Source: UMGS363 sp051881815
Lineage (GTDB): Bacteria > Bacillota > Clostridia > Oscillospirales > Ruminococcaceae
Direction: 5' to 3'
Length of the DNA stretch: 64,000 bases
Assembly: GCA_051881815.1 (NCBI GenBank)
Contig: JBJEQP010000041.1
Span: 93,832-157,831, forward strand
The notes beneath the pieces were generated by a model, which did no database searches, had not been told where the DNA came from, and saw nothing but the letters and a program-made list of their open reading frames with translations. Position 1 is the stretch's first letter. The number at the start of each line of letters is the position of its first letter. The position numbers were made by a program, and so were the translations under genes. This document shows, one piece after another, positions 62,231-64,000 of the stretch.

Positions 62231-62308
62231 TTAGTCCTTTTTCGTTCCGATCACGATAACTGCAACTAACAGAACGATTGTGATAATGTCTAAAATAATG
62301 CTGATCAT
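62231..62308 (-). CDS. 25-residue hydrophobic peptide (candidate)
   Basis: ATG at 62308 to TAA at 62231 encodes a single transmembrane segment (ISIILDIITIVLLVAVIVIG) and a TKKD tail. It is directly upstream of the HIRAN gene. It resembles type I toxin peptides in shape. No clear ribosome site, so expression is unproven. Confidence 0.4.
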   Translation of the reverse strand: MISIILDIITIVLLVAVIVIGTKKD

Positions 62309-62372
62309 ACGCTTGACAAATGGCTTTGAATGTGGTATCTTATAAGCAGGGAGTTTGTCGCTCCCTGCGTTC

Positions 62373-62501
62373 TTATTCAAGCAGTTCGTTGATTAATTCA
62401 ACAACGGTCTTGATAAGTTGGATAACGGCTTGGATAATCAGTAACTTTGTGAGGGTGGCTGATTTATCCGAGCTTTTCTTTTTGCGTTTCCGCTGCGCCA
62501 T
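62373..62501 (-). CDS. 42-residue small protein
   Basis: ATG at 62501 follows GGAAAGGAGG. The peptide has a basic start (MAQRKRKKKSSDKSATLTK) and a hydrophobic helix (LLIIQAVIQLIKTVVELINE). A good minus-strand promoter lies at 62528-62556. A GCAGGGAG/CTCCCTGC hairpin follows the stop (about 62347-62368). Function unknown. Confidence 0.6.
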   Translation of the reverse strand: MAQRKRKKKSSDKSATLTKLLIIQAVIQLIKTVVELINELLE

Positions 62502-62527
62502 TGCCTTTTCCTCCTTTCCATGATTAT

Positions 62528-62632
62528 ATTATAGCATATGGTTAACCATATATCAATTGACATATTAGACAAAGTTAACCATATATTTTATGCATTTTAT
62601 ATATAGTAAACCATATATACATGTGCTATAAT
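62528..62632. promoter_or_regulatory. Divergent promoters with three operator repeats
   Basis: Minus-strand promoter TTGATA-N17-TATAAT (62556 to 62528); plus-strand extended -10 TGCTATAAT (62624-62632). Between them GTTAACCATATAT occurs at 62541 and 62574 and GTAAACCATATAT at 62606, spaced 33 and 32 bp, about three helical turns. The downstream RHH protein is the probable binder. Confidence 0.7.
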
Positions 62633-62654
62633 ATATCATAGAGGTGGTGATATA

Positions 62655-62879
62655 ATGGCAGTAAGTGCAGCACAAAAAAAGGCTTCAAACAAATACAACA
62701 AAGAGCATATGGCTACTTTAGGCTGTAAAGTTACAAAGGAACAAGCACAAGCATTTAAAGAACATTGTCAGAGCAAAGGCAGTACAGCTAATAAAGTGCT
62801 TCGAGATTTTGTGCTTGATAGCATAGGGTCAAACAAACCTGCTCGGGAGGAAACAGAAAGCGAGGATAAAAGCGAATGA
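62655..62879 (+). CDS. Ribbon-helix-helix antitoxin-like protein
   Basis: The 74-aa protein has an Arc-like fold pattern (ATLGCKVTKEQAQAFKEHCQ) and an acidic tail. GAGGTGG precedes the ATG. It overlaps the toxin gene by 4 nt. Confidence 0.7.
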   Translation: MAVSAAQKKASNKYNKEHMATLGCKVTKEQAQAFKEHCQSKGSTANKVLRDFVLDSIGSNKPAREETESEDKSE

Positions 62880-63136
62880 ATATAAAATACTCCAAAGATG
62901 CTATTAAATTCCTTGCAAAAGTTCAGAAACCTATTGCATATAATATCCGAGAAGCAATAAAAGGACTTACGCTTTCTCCTCCGGAGGGAGATATAAAAGC
63001 TATGCAGGGATATGATGACGGAAGAATGCGACTTCGTGTGGGAAAATACCGTGTTATTTACCGATATGATATTGACAATCAATTGAAAATACTGTATATT
63101 ATAGACATAGGTTCAAGAGGAGATATTTATAAGTAA
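62876..63136 (+). CDS. RelE/ParE-type toxin
   Basis: The 86-aa protein matches the RelE fold (NIKYSKDAIKFLAKV; AMQGYDDGRMRLRVGKYRVI; YIIDIGSRGDIYK). RelE toxins cut mRNA on ribosomes; ParE relatives poison gyrase. It is translationally coupled to the RHH gene. Confidence 0.85.
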   Translation: MNIKYSKDAIKFLAKVQKPIAYNIREAIKGLTLSPPEGDIKAMQGYDDGRMRLRVGKYRVIYRYDIDNQLKILYIIDIGSRGDIYK

Positions 63137-63151
63137 AAGGAGGTTGCTTGT

Positions 63152-63373
63152 ATGTCACCGAGAACACAACAGATGGTAAAAATGTATGAAATGCTGCCCG
63201 AACAAGAGCAGGAACTTGCTTACGAAACTATCAAGCGTTTTGTGCTTGCTTGGGATCCTGATTTTACAAAAGTTACTTCCGAGGAGCGCAAGCAGATAGA
63301 TGAAGCAGAAAAGAGCGGTTTTATTTCCGATGAGGATATAGACTGGGATAATCTTGAAAAGTATGCAGAATAA
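63152..63373 (+). CDS. Third gene of the toxin module
   Basis: The 73-aa acidic protein (TSEERKQIDEAEKSGFISDE) lies 15 nt after the toxin gene behind AAAGGAGG. Its C-terminus looks like the toxin-binding tails of antitoxins. It could be a second antitoxin or an accessory regulator. Confidence 0.6.
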   Translation: MSPRTQQMVKMYEMLPEQEQELAYETIKRFVLAWDPDFTKVTSEERKQIDEAEKSGFISDEDIDWDNLEKYAE

Positions 63374-63861
63374 AGTCTGAGCAGGTCAACCGAACAGCTG
63401 ACCTGCTCACTTTGTTTATCGCAGAATGCTTGTGAATGGCACAAAAACGCTCTGTAATGCTTTTTGATTGTTTAATTGAGAAATTACGTTATAAACATCA
63501 AAGCTCCTTAAAAGTGGTATTTAAGGAGCAAATAGAGTTGTACAAAAAATGGGACAGCTGACATGATAACAGCAATTTTACCCTATCGAATTTGAGGGGG
63601 AATGTATGAAATTGTAAAAGGGGTCGAATTCGACTCCTTCAAGAATGATCAAGGGAAAAGCTTAACGAGTAAATAAAGAATGAGCAGGTCAAAAAGCGGC
63701 TGACCTGCTCGTTTGATTATTTCATGTTCAACTTTTGTTCAAGTCAAGGGTCAAATGTTCAAGAAAAGACGTGATAAGACAAGGCAGGCACAAATGCACA
63801 AAATGACGTAGAATAGGGATTTATAATAAATTGTGATAAACCGAAACAAACAGCATAGCAA
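63374..63861. other. Non-coding right end of the element
   Basis: Two GAGCAGGTC/GACCTGCTC hairpins (63379-63408 and 63682-63710), a 10-bp perfect stem GCTCCTTAAA/TTTAAGGAGC (63503-63529), a near-perfect palindrome (63620-63637) and the right arm-type repeat (63724-63743). No gene seen. Confidence 0.7.
63724..63743 (+). repeat. Right integrase arm-type repeat (candidate)
   Basis: Exact copy of 55081-55100. A further ATGTTCAAG follows at 63754, so three GTTCAA boxes lie near attR. Confidence 0.6.
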
Positions 63862-63907
63862 ACTCCGACTCTGAAGGCCGTGGGTTCGAATCCCGTCAGA
63901 TGCACCA
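63862..63907 (+). other. attR core
   Basis: Identical 46 bp to the 3' part of tRNA-Arg (54976-55021). It is a tRNA fragment, not a second tRNA gene, since the 5' half is missing. Confidence 0.93.
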
Positions 63908-63912
63908 TGAAG

Positions 63913-63946
63913 AAACGCCGTTTGAAGATGTTCAAGCGGCGTTTGT
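63913..63946 (+). terminator. Original tRNA-Arg terminator, displaced
   Basis: AAACGCCG/CGGCGTTT (63913-63920, 63937-63944) with inner TTGAA/TTCAA pairing, then GTTATAT. It presumably ended the tRNA transcript before insertion. Confidence 0.6.
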
Positions 63947-63949
63947 TAT

Positions 63950-64000
63950 ATGTTTGCCCCGAATGGGCAGTAACTCGGTGGTGAAAGTCCACTACAGACT
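63950..64000 (+). other. Possible 5' part of a group II intron-like RNA
   Basis: The last ~50 bases contain GTGGTGAAAGTCCAC, a hairpin with the GTGAAAGTC phrase seen in domain I of many group II introns. The window ends here, so no reverse transcriptase or catalytic domain can be checked. Confidence 0.25.

Larger units (their letters stand above)
54976..63907. mobile_element. Integrative element in tRNA-Arg, ~8.9 kb
   Basis: It is bounded by 46-bp direct repeats of the tRNA 3' end. Left to right it holds: a tyrosine integrase and an XRE regulator (minus), a rightward run with two small genes, a DNA-binding protein, an HUH Rep and a sigma-like factor, then a HIRAN gene, two very small genes and a RelE-type module. 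There are no capsid, packaging, conjugation or relaxase-coupling genes. It resembles a small integrative rolling-circle element or phage satellite; which one is open. Confidence 0.88.

Noticed and set aside
62320..62523. 67-aa plus-strand ORF
   Set aside because: The minus-strand 42-aa ORF has a strong ribosome site and promoter; the plus ORF has neither.
63862..63907. Second tRNA-Arg gene
   Set aside because: Only the 3' 46 bp are present, with no acceptor or D arm; it is the attR repeat.
1..64000. CRISPR arrays
   Set aside because: The only tandem repeats seen are the 97-bp array and the 21-nt coding repeats; neither has repeat-spacer structure.

Overview
This window looks like a chromosome segment of a motile, spore-forming Gram-positive Clostridia, most like the Ruminococcaceae/Oscillospirales by gene content and codon style. 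The evidence is: a fla/che operon in Bacillota order with sigma-D inside it; a flgM-flgN-flgK-flgL-fliW-csrA-fliD-fliS block; a thrS T-box leader; RNase Y; and the sporulation/division cluster yabP-yabQ-divIC-yabR. No species can be named from the sequence alone.

Layout. 0.3-2.3 kb: a three-gene operon (YcgR/PilZ-like, ParA-like, ComFB-like) with its own promoter and terminator. 2.5-29.1 kb: a sigma-A-type promoter followed by the large flagellar/chemotaxis operon (flgB, flgC, fliE-K, flgD, a TIGR02530 gene, flgE, flbD, motA, motB, fliM, fliY, cheY, fliO-R, flhB, flhA, sigD, two FlgF/FlgG-type rod genes, cheC, cheD), then a purine nucleoside phosphorylase and a small membrane protein. fliL, flhF, flhG, cheA/W/B/R and flagellin are not in the window. 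30.3-35.2 kb, minus strand: a flagellin-lysine-N-methylase-like gene, a DUF4321 gene, an O-antigen-ligase-like gene and rny. 35.3-46.0 kb: thrS, a DEAD-box helicase, two genes broken by miniature elements, yabR-divIC-yabQ-yabP, a heptad-repeat gene across an assembly gap, degV and a PHP phosphatase. 46.2-54.9 kb: the late flagellar operon behind an exact sigma-D consensus promoter. 54.9 kb: tRNA-Arg(CCG). 55.0-63.9 kb: an integrated ~8.9 kb mobile element in that tRNA gene, bounded by 46-bp att repeats.

How it fits together. The early operon builds basal body, export gate, hook and stator, and makes sigma-D. Sigma-D should then drive the 46.2 kb operon, which encodes its own anti-sigma factor FlgM, the hook-filament junction and cap proteins, chaperones, and the FliW-CsrA pair that in Bacillus controls flagellin translation. 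CheY, CheC, CheD and FliY provide phosphorylation control at the switch.

The most unusual parts are these. (1) The integrated element has an HUH-type Rep, a sigma-like factor, a HIRAN protein and a RelE-type toxin module, but no capsid or conjugation genes. It carries 25 copies of GAGCAGGT, several as operator-like or hairpin pairs, and one pair flanks the -10 box of a strong promoter for a candidate small RNA. (2) A family of TACTAA-ended miniature elements with 3-bp TAA/TTA target duplications occurs four times. Two copies interrupt genes whose reading frames are rejoined exactly by deletion, and one duplicates the fliR stop codon. (3) A 97-bp tandem repeat separates fliH from fliI. (4) Three consecutive hairpins precede flgE. 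(5) A ~285-bp multi-hairpin repeat occurs twice with compensating stem changes.
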